38,197 nucleotides of DNA from Rhodospirillaceae bacterium (GTDB lineage: Bacteria; Pseudomonadota; Gammaproteobacteria; Steroidobacterales; Rariloculaceae). Shown one piece after another: positions 17,545 through 26,371 of the stretch; position 1 is the stretch's first letter; every line of letters starts with the position of its first letter. Under the pieces are notes generated by a model. That model ran no database searches. It was given only the letters and a program-made list of their open reading frames with translations, and was not told where the DNA came from. Location of the stretch: contig JAHEKF010000029.1 of the NCBI GenBank assembly GCA_024638465.1, forward strand, positions 1 through 38,197. Reading direction: 5' to 3'. The position numbers and the translations under genes were made by a program.

Positions 17545-18447
17545 ATGTACGAGAAATTCTACAATCTCAAAGAGAGCCCTTTCTCGTTATTGCCGGACCC
17601 GGCATATCTCTATATGTCACGCCAGCACGAAATGGCGCTGACACTGCTTAAGTACAGCCTGATCAATCATCACGCCTATACCGTAATCACCGGCGAAGTC
17701 GGTGCCGGCAAGACGACTTTGATAAACCAGTTGCTCGGTGAGATCGGAGAAAACTATACGGTCGGGCTGATCAATTTTACGGATGACCGGGTCGTGCAAT
17801 TGTTACCCTGGATGCTGCAAGCGTTCGATCTTCCTTACGAAAATATGAGCGCGGTCAAGATGTACGACCACTTCGTCGAATTTCTTGTGGAGGAGCACGA
17901 GAAAGACCGCGTCACCATTCTGATTGTTGACGAAGCGCAAAACCTCGCGAAGAAGGCGCTCGAAAATCTACGAATGTTCTCCAACGTGAACGCGAACGAG
18001 ACCTTGCTTCAGATAATTCTCGTCGGTCAGCCCGAGTTCCGCTCTACGCTCGAACAACCAGAGTTCCGACAATTAAATCAGCGCGTCTCGACTTACTATC
18101 GGCTGGACCCATTATCGAGTCTCGAAGCACAGGACTATATCTCGCATCGGGTTGCAGTAGCGGGCGGCAATAAGGATCTGTTCTCAGTGGATGCCGTCAT
18201 CAGAATCTGGGAACAAAGCGGGGGAATTCCGCGCGCGATCAACACGCTCTGCGACATGTCACTCGTCTATGGCTTTTCGAACGAACGTAAAACCATAGAT
18301 GAAGAAGTCGTCGCCGAGATGCTGAACGACCGGCGCGAGTTCGCTGTCGAGCCGGGCACGCTCGAGCAGCCGGAGAAACAAAGCAAAGGCAACGGCGCCA
18401 ACGGCGGTGAGTCGCTGTTCGAAAGACTCATCCAGATAAGAAACTAG
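17545..18447 (+). CDS. ExeA/GspA-like AAA ATPase (XrtA-type polysaccharide locus family)
   Basis: A 300-residue cytoplasmic ATPase. The N-terminus MYEKFYNLKESPFSLLPDP is the family signature; Walker A GEVGAGKTT has its lysine at residue 56, and Walker B is TILIVDEAQNL. Then come the family motifs NLRMFSNVNANETLLQIILVG (shown in parts), QPEFRQLNQRVSTYYRLDPL, and SGGIPRAINTLCD. Related proteins occur in type II secretion (ExeA) and in exopolysaccharide loci next to BY-kinases. Here the C-terminal peptidoglycan-binding part of ExeA is missing. It lies 55 bases after the BY-kinase-like gene. Confidence 0.87.
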   Translation: MYEKFYNLKESPFSLLPDPAYLYMSRQHEMALTLLKYSLINHHAYTVITGEVGAGKTTLINQLLGEIGENYTVGLINFTDDRVVQLLPWMLQAFDLPYENMSAVKMYDHFVEFLVEEHEKDRVTILIVDEAQNLAKKALENLRMFSNVNANETLLQIILVGQPEFRSTLEQPEFRQLNQRVSTYYRLDPLSSLEAQDYISHRVAVAGGNKDLFSVDAVIRIWEQSGGIPRAINTLCDMSLVYGFSNERKTIDEEVVAEMLNDRREFAVEPGTLEQPEKQSKGNGANGGESLFERLIQIRN

Positions 18448-18494
18448 TTTCTTCGGGCCATCCAAGAAAAACGAAAGATAAAAGGAATACACCG

Positions 18495-19235
18495 ATGGGG
18501 AAAATTCAGGTCTCGTTGATTATTAGGAGACTCCTGGTCTGCACCGCTGTGTTAGTGGCGCAAGGAGCACCATACGCTTACGCCGGGTTGGCCGAAGGCT
18601 ACGCAGCCTATGAGCGCGGGGACTTCGAAATGGCTCATGCCGAACTATTGCCTGTCGCGGAAGCTGGAGATGCCAACGCCGCTTACTACGTGAGCTTGAT
18701 GTACAGCGAAGGCCGCGGCGTCGAAAGGAGTTTCGGCGATGCGCAGGTCTGGCTGTACGATGCTGCGACCCGTGGCCATACGGAAGCACAACTTACGGTC
18801 GCGCTTGCCTATGAGAGAGGACTTGGCGTCCAGCAGGATTATCACCTGGGAGCCGAGTGGATGATGAAAGCGGCGCGTGGCGGCAACGCTGACGCTCAGC
18901 ATCTGCTGGGCGTTCGCTATCGCGACGGTCGCGGCGTCGTTCAGGATCACCGCGAGGCGCTTCGATGGATAGAGCGCTCGGTTTCCGGCGACAGGCGCAA
19001 CTCGCTGTTTCTCGACTCACTTCTGTTTCTCGGCTCTGCTAGAGAATGGGGTCGAGGCGCACCTCAGGATCTCGTCGAGGCGTACAAGTGGTACACACTG
19101 GCGGCTGGATATTCCAGCAACGATGTCAGGATCTATGACGATGCCGTTCGGTCGATGGATGCCCTGACCACGAGAATGACACCGGCTTCCCTCGCGGAAG
19201 CCCAGCGTCGCGCCGAGGCGTGGCGCTCGCAGTAA
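18495..19235 (+). CDS. Exported Sel1-repeat protein
   Basis: A 246-residue protein with an N-terminal signal peptide (LLVCTAVLVAQGAPYAYA) and about four Sel1-like repeats between residues 50 and 225: AEAGDANAAYYVSLMYSEGRG, GHTEAQLTVALAYERGLGV, GNADAQHLLGVRYRDGRGV and the EWGRGAPQDLVEAYKWYTLAA region (each about 36 residues). Such solenoids bind other proteins, often peptidoglycan-related or regulatory partners. By context it probably serves envelope assembly of the pilus or polysaccharide system. GGAAT stands shortly before the ATG. Confidence 0.85.
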   Translation: MGKIQVSLIIRRLLVCTAVLVAQGAPYAYAGLAEGYAAYERGDFEMAHAELLPVAEAGDANAAYYVSLMYSEGRGVERSFGDAQVWLYDAATRGHTEAQLTVALAYERGLGVQQDYHLGAEWMMKAARGGNADAQHLLGVRYRDGRGVVQDHREALRWIERSVSGDRRNSLFLDSLLFLGSAREWGRGAPQDLVEAYKWYTLAAGYSSNDVRIYDDAVRSMDALTTRMTPASLAEAQRRAEAWRSQ

Positions 19236-19304
19236 CTGTAACGGTGTTGTAGCGCGAAGGTTCTTTCAAGAATTAAGCCTATAGCGTGCTACCGGGAGTA
19301 AGAA

Positions 19305-20039
19305 ATGAATCTAGCCGATAGAGCTGTTAAATTTTCATCGGTCTCAGCGTTGATCATGATTCTCAATGCATGCGCGACGCCCGTGATCGAAGAGCCGATT
19401 ATTGAAGATCCGGCGCCGACGCGCATTGAACCGGCCGATCTCTCAGTACGCGGTCTGATGACGACCGATGCCACACTCGATAGTCTGTTTACACAACGAC
19501 TCGACGCCGGGGTCACGGCGATTCTTCCGGACGAGATCGAGGCCTATCTCGACGAGCAGGAAGCTCACCTGAAGAGCGAGTTCGGAGCTTCCGGCATGAC
19601 TGTCAACGACCTTGGCGACTACATCTCGGTCCAGGTGCCGGTACGGTCCCTGTTCTCCATGCAGGGTTCGGATCTCGCGCCGCAGGCGTATGGCGAACTC
19701 GAAGCGCTCGCGCAACTGCTCCGGAGCTACGAGAGCTCTATCGTAGAGATTTCGAGCCATTCAAGTACCAGCGATTCGAAGGACTACGATCTGAGCGTAT
19801 CCGAGCGACGAGCGAACGCGATCGGAAATCTGCTCAGAGCGCTCGATGTCGATCCCGAGAGGATGATAATCGTTGCGGGCGGGTCGAATCACCCGATCGC
19901 CAAAGGCAATTCGGCGCGGGACAGAGACCTGAACCTGCGCGTCGAACTCAACCTGATTCCCGTCCGGGACAAGATCGCAGAAGCTGAAGCAGCGGCGGCA
20001 GCCGTGGCGGAGGCCATGGCCGCCCTGGAAGAGGGCTAG
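19305..20039 (+). CDS. OmpA-family lipoprotein
   Basis: A 244-residue lipoprotein (MILNAC, acylated cysteine near residue 23) with a linker rich in Pro and Glu, then an OmpA C-terminal peptidoglycan-binding domain in residues about 115-225: SDLAPQAYGELEALAQLL, IVEISSHSST, DLSVSERRANAIGNLL and the end RDRDLNLRVELNLIPV. The usual GHTD motif is changed to SSHSS, but the S-x-x-R-A pattern is kept. The end is Ala/Glu-rich (EAEAAAAAVAEAMAALEEG). OmpA-like genes often close tad operons; this one closes the run that begins at 2610. Confidence 0.85.
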   Translation: MNLADRAVKFSSVSALIMILNACATPVIEEPIIEDPAPTRIEPADLSVRGLMTTDATLDSLFTQRLDAGVTAILPDEIEAYLDEQEAHLKSEFGASGMTVNDLGDYISVQVPVRSLFSMQGSDLAPQAYGELEALAQLLRSYESSIVEISSHSSTSDSKDYDLSVSERRANAIGNLLRALDVDPERMIIVAGGSNHPIAKGNSARDRDLNLRVELNLIPVRDKIAEAEAAAAAVAEAMAALEEG

Positions 20040-20162
20040 TCCCGAGGTCTGTAGATCGGCGGAGTCCCGCTGGCCAGCGTTACCGTCGCAAGGCATCGCG
20101 GATGTCGGTATCTTATTCCGAACGAAATCAGCGTTCGAAAGTTCGAAAAGGACAAGACGATC

Positions 20163-20990
20163 ATGGTCCGCGTGATGCTTTCCATTCTGGCCGGCTATCT
20201 CTTCGTGATCGCCGTGGTCTACCTGCTCCAGGGGAGACTCATCTATTATCCGAACGTTCCGGGGCGCGAGCTCTCGGCAACGCCGGCAGATCTGCGCATG
20301 GAATATGAAGACGTCACTCTGGAGACTTCCGACGGAGTGAGCCTTCACGGTTGGTTTGTGCGTGGATTCTCCGATCGGGCGTTGCTGTTTTTTCACGGCA
20401 ATGCCGGAAACATCTCTCATCGGCTCGAATCGATTCGCCAGTTCCGCAGCCTTGGCCTGTCCGTACTGATAATCGATTACCGCGGCTACGGGCAAAGCGG
20501 TGGAAGAGCAAACGAACGCGGTCTGTATCTCGATGGGGACGCTGCGTGGCGGCACCTCGTCGATACCAGAGGCTTTGCGCCGTCGAACATAGTGGTTTTC
20601 GGCCGCTCTCTTGGCGGATCGGTTGCGGCGATGATTGCGTCGCGCTACAACCCGGCGGGACTCATTGTCGAGTCGTCATTTACGTCGATTCGCGACATCG
20701 CGTCGGAGATTTACTCCTGGCTCCCCGTTAGATGGATGGCTCGCTACGATCATCCAACGAGAGATCTGGTCGCTGAAGTGAACTGTCCAATACTGGTCAT
20801 ACACAGCCGCGACGACGAGATCGTTCCGTACCGCCATGGCCAGGCAATCTTCGAGAGCGCCGGGTCACAGCGATATTTCGTATCTTTGTTCGGTTCCCAC
20901 AACGAAGCTTTCCTGCAGGATTCCGAGACCTACATGCAGGGAGTAGGAACCTTCCTCGCCACTTTACCTGGTGCCGCGGAGCAACGATAA
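20163..20990 (+). CDS. Membrane-anchored alpha/beta hydrolase
   Basis: A 275-residue hydrolase of the BEM46/YfhR-like group. An N-terminal membrane helix (LSILAGYLFVIAVVYLLQG) leads into LIYYPNVPG, typical of the group. The oxyanion-hole motif is FFHGNAGN, the nucleophile is Ser149 in GRSLGG, the acid Asp is in IHSRDDEIVPY and the His is in GSHNEAF. The substrate is unknown. AAGGAC precedes the ATG. It starts 123 bases after the OmpA-like gene and is probably a separate unit. Confidence 0.88.
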   Translation: MVRVMLSILAGYLFVIAVVYLLQGRLIYYPNVPGRELSATPADLRMEYEDVTLETSDGVSLHGWFVRGFSDRALLFFHGNAGNISHRLESIRQFRSLGLSVLIIDYRGYGQSGGRANERGLYLDGDAAWRHLVDTRGFAPSNIVVFGRSLGGSVAAMIASRYNPAGLIVESSFTSIRDIASEIYSWLPVRWMARYDHPTRDLVAEVNCPILVIHSRDDEIVPYRHGQAIFESAGSQRYFVSLFGSHNEAFLQDSETYMQGVGTFLATLPGAAEQR

Positions 20991-21153
20991 CGGAACCGCT
21001 CGCACGTTTTGGAACCAACGTCTACATCCGGGCACAGCTCTAGGTATATCTGCGGATGGACCTCGTACTTCGCCGGTAAGATGGTGGGACGATACAGGCT
21101 CGTTCCTGCACCTGGTCGCTGCTGCTTGTTCGATTTCCCCGCGAGATGAAACG

Positions 21154-22116
21154 ATGAAAGTAGAGAAGATATTACTGATTCCCGGAAGAAGCTCCGCCGA
21201 ACAGCACGGCATGGATCGGGTCTTGGCGCTAGCGAGTCCTAAAACGGAGGTCGAAGTCTTCGACCCCGTATTCGACTCGTCGCTCGAGTCGCTATCGCTG
21301 GAAAACAGCGACGAGGTTGCACGGCTTCGCGAAGGCCTCGTAGCACAACATCGTCAGCGTAGCGGCGAACTCGCAGGAGAACTTTCCGCCGGCGGACTGC
21401 GTGCCTCGGGCATGGCCGCCTGGGACTATCCGATGTCGGATGCGATCGTCCGCCGGGTTCTCGAGACCGGCCCCGATCTCGTGGTCACCGAGCCATTGGC
21501 CGGGCGCGCTGGAGCGCTGTCGCAGGCGGACTGGCGCCTGATCTCGAAATGTCCCGTGCCGCTGTTGCTGGTTCGCTCCGAAGCTGCACCCCGTTACGAT
21601 CGTATCCTGGCAGCGGTAGATCCGTTTCACGAGCACGGCAAACCACCCGATCTCGATGAGGCCATTCTGGAGGCGGCGAAGTTCGTGCGCGACGCAACGA
21701 ACGCAGCGCTGGAAGTGATTCATTGTTTCGTACCTTTGTCTTCGATCGCCCAAGGAGCCGATCTCGCGCATCTGCCAATCGACGACGCCGAAGAATCGCT
21801 GGAGGCGTACCGACACGACGCTCTCGTCGAGCTCGTTGAAAACGCCGGCATTGCCGCAGACGCCGCGAGGATCGAGAAAGGTTACCCGGCGCGGGTACTG
21901 CACTCTCTCGTCGGGCAGGGAGATTTCGGACTCGTCGTGATGGGCGGGGTGTCGCGCGGGAGAATTCGGGACTTTCTACTGGGCAGTACCGCAGAGCGAC
22001 TGATACATGACTCCCCCGCCGATATCCTGATCATCAAACCGCCGGGCTTCACGACGAGGGTAGCGGAGCACATGGCCGACCCGCCCATTGTCGCGCCCAT
22101 CCTTTATCCGTTCTGA
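21154..22116 (+). CDS. Tandem-domain universal stress protein (UspE-like)
   Basis: A 320-residue cytoplasmic protein with two Usp domains. The first (residues 1-145) begins MKVEKILLIPGRS; the second begins at YDRILAAVDPFHEHG and ends in VMGGVSRGRIRDFLLGSTAERL, which contains the ATP-binding pattern G-2x-G-9x-G-S. The first domain lacks this motif, as in other tandem Usp proteins. The frame is open upstream to 20971, but that start overlaps the hydrolase gene; ATG 21154 begins a standard Usp strand. Genes for two transporters follow on the same strand. Confidence 0.88.
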   Translation: MKVEKILLIPGRSSAEQHGMDRVLALASPKTEVEVFDPVFDSSLESLSLENSDEVARLREGLVAQHRQRSGELAGELSAGGLRASGMAAWDYPMSDAIVRRVLETGPDLVVTEPLAGRAGALSQADWRLISKCPVPLLLVRSEAAPRYDRILAAVDPFHEHGKPPDLDEAILEAAKFVRDATNAALEVIHCFVPLSSIAQGADLAHLPIDDAEESLEAYRHDALVELVENAGIAADAARIEKGYPARVLHSLVGQGDFGLVVMGGVSRGRIRDFLLGSTAERLIHDSPADILIIKPPGFTTRVAEHMADPPIVAPILYPF

Positions 22117-22191
22117 TTGGCGCACAACGTGAGCGTGAGGCTCGTCTTCGCGAAACGATCGATTCCGTTCCCGATTGCAGCAACGCAGTGA

Positions 22192-23415
22192 ATGAGTGAG
22201 CCGACCCTCAAGCGCAGTATCGGTTACACGCTGCTGACCCTCTACGGCCTCGGCACGATTCTCGGCGCCGGAATCTATGTCCTCGTCGGGGAGGTCGCGC
22301 GAACCGCCGGGTCCGCTGCACCCAGCGCGTTTCTGATCTCCGCACTACTCGCTGGCGTCACCGCCTTTTCCTATGCAGAGCTCGCTTCCCGACTGCCACG
22401 CAGCGCCGGCGAGGCCGTTTACGTCGAAGCGGCCTTCGGGCTGCCCGCCGTCGCAACTGCGGTCGGCTGGGCCGTCATCGTGGCGGGCACCGTGTCTGCC
22501 GCCACCATGGCTCGAGGCTTTGTCGGCTATCTGGACGTATTCGTCGTGCTCTCACCGAGCCTCGGTATCCTCGCGATTGTAACTGCGGTCGGTGCAATCG
22601 CAGCGTGGGGGATCAGCGAATCGCTGACGGTCGCCGGCGCCGTAACGATCCTGGAAGTGGCCGGACTTGTGCTGGTCTGCATGGTCGGCGGCGACAACCT
22701 GACAAGCCTGCAGAACGACTGGAGATCACTGCTACCGCGCGCGGAAACCGCATCGTGGCTCGGAGTCCTGTCGGGTGCGTTCATCGCGTTCTTCGCTTTC
22801 ATTGGATTCGAAGACATGGTCAACGTCGCGGAGGAAGTCAAAGAGCCGCGAACGACACTACCGCGGGCGATAATCACAGCGCTCGTCGTCTCGACGATGC
22901 TTTACTTCATCGTCGCTACCGTTGCCGTGGTTAGTCTTCCGATCGACGAGCTCGCGGCCAGTGGCGCGCCGCTGGCTCGTATCGTCGAAGCACAGGGAGT
23001 TTCGCCGCTGACGATTGGATTCATCAGCCTGTTCGCCCTCATCAACGGCGCGCTGGTTCAACTCATAATGGCGAGTCGCGTACTGTACGGACTCGCCAGT
23101 CAGAGGCTCGCCTGGAGTGTCTTTGCTCGAATCCATCCGCGGACGCGGACTCCGGTCAACGCCACTTTCGTCGTTACGATCTTCGTACTCGTGCTGGCGC
23201 TCACATTCTCGCTGGACAGACTCGCACGTGTTACGAGTTTCGTAGCACTTGGAATATTTACGGTTGTGAACCTCGCATTGCTTCGACTTAAACGGGAAGA
23301 TCATAAGAGGCCGCCATTTTCCGTGCCGACGGCAGTGCCGGTCTGTGGTTTTCTCCTGTGCGGCGGAATGATGCTGTATCAGACTCTGGGGTTTCTCTCG
23401 ACCGTTCTGAAGTAA
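22192..23415 (+). CDS. APC-family amino-acid/polyamine permease
   Basis: A 407-residue integral membrane protein with about eleven hydrophobic segments. The first segment carries the APC signature GYTLLTLYGLGTILGAGIYVL (shown in most part), followed by SAFLISALLAGVTAFSYAEL. A second family motif is FFAFIGFEDMVNVAEEVKEP. Amino acids or polyamines are the expected substrates; no finer call is possible. Start ATG 22192 lies 75 bases after the Usp gene, without a strong ribosome-binding site. Confidence 0.88.
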   Translation: MSEPTLKRSIGYTLLTLYGLGTILGAGIYVLVGEVARTAGSAAPSAFLISALLAGVTAFSYAELASRLPRSAGEAVYVEAAFGLPAVATAVGWAVIVAGTVSAATMARGFVGYLDVFVVLSPSLGILAIVTAVGAIAAWGISESLTVAGAVTILEVAGLVLVCMVGGDNLTSLQNDWRSLLPRAETASWLGVLSGAFIAFFAFIGFEDMVNVAEEVKEPRTTLPRAIITALVVSTMLYFIVATVAVVSLPIDELAASGAPLARIVEAQGVSPLTIGFISLFALINGALVQLIMASRVLYGLASQRLAWSVFARIHPRTRTPVNATFVVTIFVLVLALTFSLDRLARVTSFVALGIFTVVNLALLRLKREDHKRPPFSVPTAVPVCGFLLCGGMMLYQTLGFLSTVLK

Positions 23416-23534
23416 GCACACAGCCCTAGCGGCCGAAACAGCGCGCCGGAAACTACTTATGGGGACCCTGCCGGGCTGAATCTACTATCTGACCAAGCCT
23501 CGAGTGAATAATTGGGAAGCCAGCGTCGAAACGG

Positions 23535-24758
23535 ATGGAAACCCATATCCTATTGCTTCAGATCGCCGCGATACTTGTCCTCGCGCGAGCCTTCTCCGAA
23601 CTGGCCGCCCGCTTCGGAGCACCGCGCGTTATTGGCGAACTCTGCGCCGGAATCGTGCTGGGCCCCAGCATTCTGGGCTTGATCGCGCCTAACGACCTTA
23701 TCCGGTTACTCGCCGAGATCGGCATCATTCTCTTGCTGTTCGAGGTCGGACTTCACACCGACCTCGGCCATTTGGTCGACGCCGGAAAACGTTCGCTCGT
23801 GCTCGCGCTAGGCGGCTTCATGTTCCCGTTCGCTCTTGGCTACTTGTTGTCACGCCACGTGTTCGACCTCTCCCTCATCGTCTCGCTGTTTATTGCCGGA
23901 ACGCTAACTGCGACGAGCATTGGCGTTACCGTTAGAATTCTCGACGACCTGGGTAGACAGTCCAGTCCGGAAGGAGAAATCGTCCTCGGAGCGGCGGTAG
24001 TTGACGATCTGCTTGGCGTATTGCTCCTCGCGGTGCTCTACGAGTTCTCGATAACTAACACGATCAGCATCGCGAGTGCCGGAAAGATTATGGGCTTTAT
24101 GGTCGTATTCTTCGCTACGGCGCCCATTCTGGCGAAGTTGCTTTCGGTCGCTATCTATCGATTCCAGGTTGTGAGCAATTCGCCCGGTGTGGTGCCTACC
24201 GCGCTCGTTGCGCTCGTCCTTAGTTTCGCCGCGCTGGCGCACGCGGTCGGTGCGCCGGAACTGCTCGGTGGCTTCGCAGCCGGCATCGCTCTGTCGCGAC
24301 GTTTTTTCCTGCCGCTCGGCCTTGCGCTCCGGGTCGATCCCGAATTCCACGAGGACATCAGCAACCAGATGCGGCCGATCATCCAGCTGTTCACACCGAT
24401 CTTCTTCGTCATGGTTGGGTTGTCGCTGGACTTGTCGGCCGTGGACTGGTCTTCCGTATTCGTCTGGGCGTTCTCGCTGTCTCTGGCCGCCGTCGCGATC
24501 ATCGGCAAGATCGCGGGCGGGCTTATCGTCCCGGAAAATCCCTACATGCGAATCGCGATCGGCATGGCGATGGTGCCGCGAGGCGAAGTGGGTCTGATAT
24601 TCGCGGAGATCGGAAGAGTCTCGGGGATCTTCGACGAGAACGTGTTCGCTGCGGTCGTGATCGTGATTGCCTACACGACGCTGTTCTCACCGTTCTGGAT
24701 CCGAGCCTACTATCGCCACTTCGGCGACCGGTTCGCCGAGCCGCAGCCCGAGCGCTGA
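23535..24758 (+). CDS. CPA2-family cation:proton antiporter
   Basis: A 407-residue inner-membrane antiporter with about twelve hydrophobic segments. Family motifs include IGELCAGIVLGPSILGL, ADIGIILLLFEVGL-like text (AEIGIILLLFEVGLHTD), TLTATSIGVTVRIL, and GAAVVDDLLGVLLLAV. The two neighbouring aspartates in VVDD are the ion-binding pair of electrogenic Na+/H+ exchangers. The C-terminal NAD-binding (TrkA-N) domain of the KefB/C group is absent, so the protein is of the short type. It probably serves pH or sodium homeostasis. Confidence 0.9.
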   Translation: METHILLLQIAAILVLARAFSELAARFGAPRVIGELCAGIVLGPSILGLIAPNDLIRLLAEIGIILLLFEVGLHTDLGHLVDAGKRSLVLALGGFMFPFALGYLLSRHVFDLSLIVSLFIAGTLTATSIGVTVRILDDLGRQSSPEGEIVLGAAVVDDLLGVLLLAVLYEFSITNTISIASAGKIMGFMVVFFATAPILAKLLSVAIYRFQVVSNSPGVVPTALVALVLSFAALAHAVGAPELLGGFAAGIALSRRFFLPLGLALRVDPEFHEDISNQMRPIIQLFTPIFFVMVGLSLDLSAVDWSSVFVWAFSLSLAAVAIIGKIAGGLIVPENPYMRIAIGMAMVPRGEVGLIFAEIGRVSGIFDENVFAAVVIVIAYTTLFSPFWIRAYYRHFGDRFAEPQPER

Positions 24759-24790
24759 GAGCCGCAGGGGCTATAGCGAAGCATAAGTCG

Positions 24791-24821
24791 TTGAAAAAAC
24801 TGTGAACCAGTCGCTTATATT
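24791..24821 (+). promoter_or_regulatory. Candidate promoter for the DUF6356-like gene
   Basis: TTGAAA at 24791-24796 and TTATAT (24815-24820) with an 18-base spacer resemble a sigma-70 promoter. The region is clearly AT-rich compared with its surroundings. The call rests on consensus only. Confidence 0.45.
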
Positions 24822-24856
24822 ATAGTAGATATATGTTTATTATCTGTAGTAATATA
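24816..24856 (+). other. AT-rich dyad/stem-loop in the leader of the DUF6356-like gene
   Basis: TATATTA (24816-24822) pairs with TAATATA (24850-24856), and inside it AGATA (24827-24831) pairs with TATCT (24841-24845). The four bases between the two helices can form U-G and G-U pairs in RNA with one A-A mismatch. The centre is ATATGTTTAT. It could be an operator or an RNA structure in the leader. Confidence 0.45.
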
Positions 24857-24896
24857 TAGGCAAGCCCCATGACTGAAGAGCAACGAGACCCGGACG

Positions 24897-25172
24897 ATGC
24901 CTCTGGCTAGACTATTCAAAGACCACCCGAAATCCGTCGGCGAGACCTATTTCGAGCATATGCGCGCCGCACTCTGGTTCAGTACCACAATGGCGCGCGC
25001 CGCGGTCTGCTGTTTCGTTCACGCTTTCTTCCCGTTCCTGTTCACCAGGACCGGCAGCAGCGCAATCGAGCGACTTTTTGAAGCAATGGTCACCGCTCGC
25101 GATTCCTACACGGCGCGCAAGCACGAAATAGCGACCGAAGCTGATTTTGGCTCGCGCTCACTCGATCACTAG
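24897..25172 (+). CDS. DUF6356-like small membrane protein
   Basis: A 91-residue protein beginning MPLARLFKDHPKSVGETYFEH, followed by a hydrophobic stretch (MARAAVCCFVHAFFPFLF) and TRTGSSAIERLFEAM. The phrase DHP-x-SVGE-x-Y-EH and the later H-x-x-x-PFLF-x-x-TGS match what I recall of the DUF6356 family; the function is unknown. The ribosome-binding site is poor. A 13-codon frame (ATG 24869 to TAG 24908-24910) overlaps the start in another frame, which might couple translation, or may be chance. Confidence 0.72.
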   Translation: MPLARLFKDHPKSVGETYFEHMRAALWFSTTMARAAVCCFVHAFFPFLFTRTGSSAIERLFEAMVTARDSYTARKHEIATEADFGSRSLDH

Positions 25173-25273
25173 TCGCAACCCGGACCGCTGTTAGCGCCAC
25201 GGTCGTGTCGCGATCGTGAACGACGGCGTCGCGCCCACGCGCAGCGCCGTCGACCCGATGGTATCTTGCATGC

Positions 25274-26338
25274 GTGCCCCTCATCGCTCACAACAAGCTG
25301 CCCGCGTTCGAGCGGTTGCTCAGCCAGGGATGTCGTGTCGCGGATCGTCCCGACAGCGACCTCGGCGACCTTCACCTGGGTTTTCTCAACATGATGCCGG
25401 ACGCCGCGCTTGCAGCGACGGAACAGCAGTTTCTCCGCCTGATCGCCGACTCCGACGTGGCTGCGAACGTATACGTCTATCCGTTTTCGATCGACGAGCT
25501 CAGACGCAGCGAGGACGCCCTGGCCCGCATTCGCGAGCACTACTTCGATTTTCGGGATCTTGCGACAGACGGACTGCAGGCGATGATCTTTACCGGCGCT
25601 AACGTCATCGATCCCGTTATCGAAAACGAGCCTATCTGGAAACCACTGATCGAAATCGCGGATTGGGCCTTCGCGAACGTGGCCTCTACGCTCTGCTCCT
25701 GTCTCGCTTCACATGCCCTCGTGAAACACAGCCACGGGATCGATCGACGGCGTTTGCCGCAGAAGCACTGGGGAGTGTTCCGCCATCGCGTAATCGATGC
25801 GTCGCACCCGCTTATGCATGGCGTTCCCGTCGAGTTCGACGCACCACACTCCCGGTGGAACGACGTCTCGCACAGGCAACTGGAACAAGCAGGATTCGCT
25901 GTACTGGCCGCCGGCGTCGAAGCGGGCGTTCATCTCGCCGTCAGCGAAGATCGGTTTCGCGTGATCTTTACCCAGGGACATCCCGAGTACGACGCGAATA
26001 GTCTGTTGAAAGAATACAAGCGCGAAGTGTTCCGCTTCATCGACGGCGAGCTGGACTCACCGCCACCTTATCCCGAGAATTATCTGCCGTCCGAGGCGAG
26101 AAAAATCGCAGCAGGATTTATCGCCGACATTACGGCGGGCTCCGGTTCTGGAAAAATCTTTCCGGAAGATGCCATGGCGCCGTTCGTGACCAACAGCTGG
26201 AGCAAGGCTGGCAATGCGATCATGAAGAACTGGCTCCGACTGGTTCAGCGGACGGCGAATTCGGATCGGAAATCGCTGTTCTCGCACGGCGTGAATCCCT
26301 CGAATCCGCTTGGATTGGGCCCGTCGACTGCCGGTTAG
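25274..26338 (+). CDS. metA: Homoserine O-succinyltransferase (MetA family)
   Basis: A 354-residue enzyme for the first committed step of methionine synthesis, acylating homoserine with succinyl-CoA (or acetyl-CoA; specificity cannot be read safely). The start MPLIAHNKLPAFERL and LHLGFLNMMPDAALAATEQQFLRL (shown in parts) are family text. The nucleophile is Cys143 in STLCSCLASHAL, and the His-Glu pair is His236 and Glu238 in FTQGHPEYD. It is longer than the E. coli enzyme (about 309) by a C-terminal extension, as in a group of gammaproteobacterial homologues. The start is GTG 25274. Confidence 0.92.
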   Translation: MPLIAHNKLPAFERLLSQGCRVADRPDSDLGDLHLGFLNMMPDAALAATEQQFLRLIADSDVAANVYVYPFSIDELRRSEDALARIREHYFDFRDLATDGLQAMIFTGANVIDPVIENEPIWKPLIEIADWAFANVASTLCSCLASHALVKHSHGIDRRRLPQKHWGVFRHRVIDASHPLMHGVPVEFDAPHSRWNDVSHRQLEQAGFAVLAAGVEAGVHLAVSEDRFRVIFTQGHPEYDANSLLKEYKREVFRFIDGELDSPPPYPENYLPSEARKIAAGFIADITAGSGSGKIFPEDAMAPFVTNSWSKAGNAIMKNWLRLVQRTANSDRKSLFSHGVNPSNPLGLGPSTAG

Positions 26339-26371
26339 CGCATGGTTTGGCAACGAGCGTGAGATGAATCG

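Noticed and set aside
20119-20137. Hairpin CGAACG...CGTTCG after the OmpA-like gene as a terminator
   Set aside because: Only 6 bp and no T run follows; transcription end not supported.
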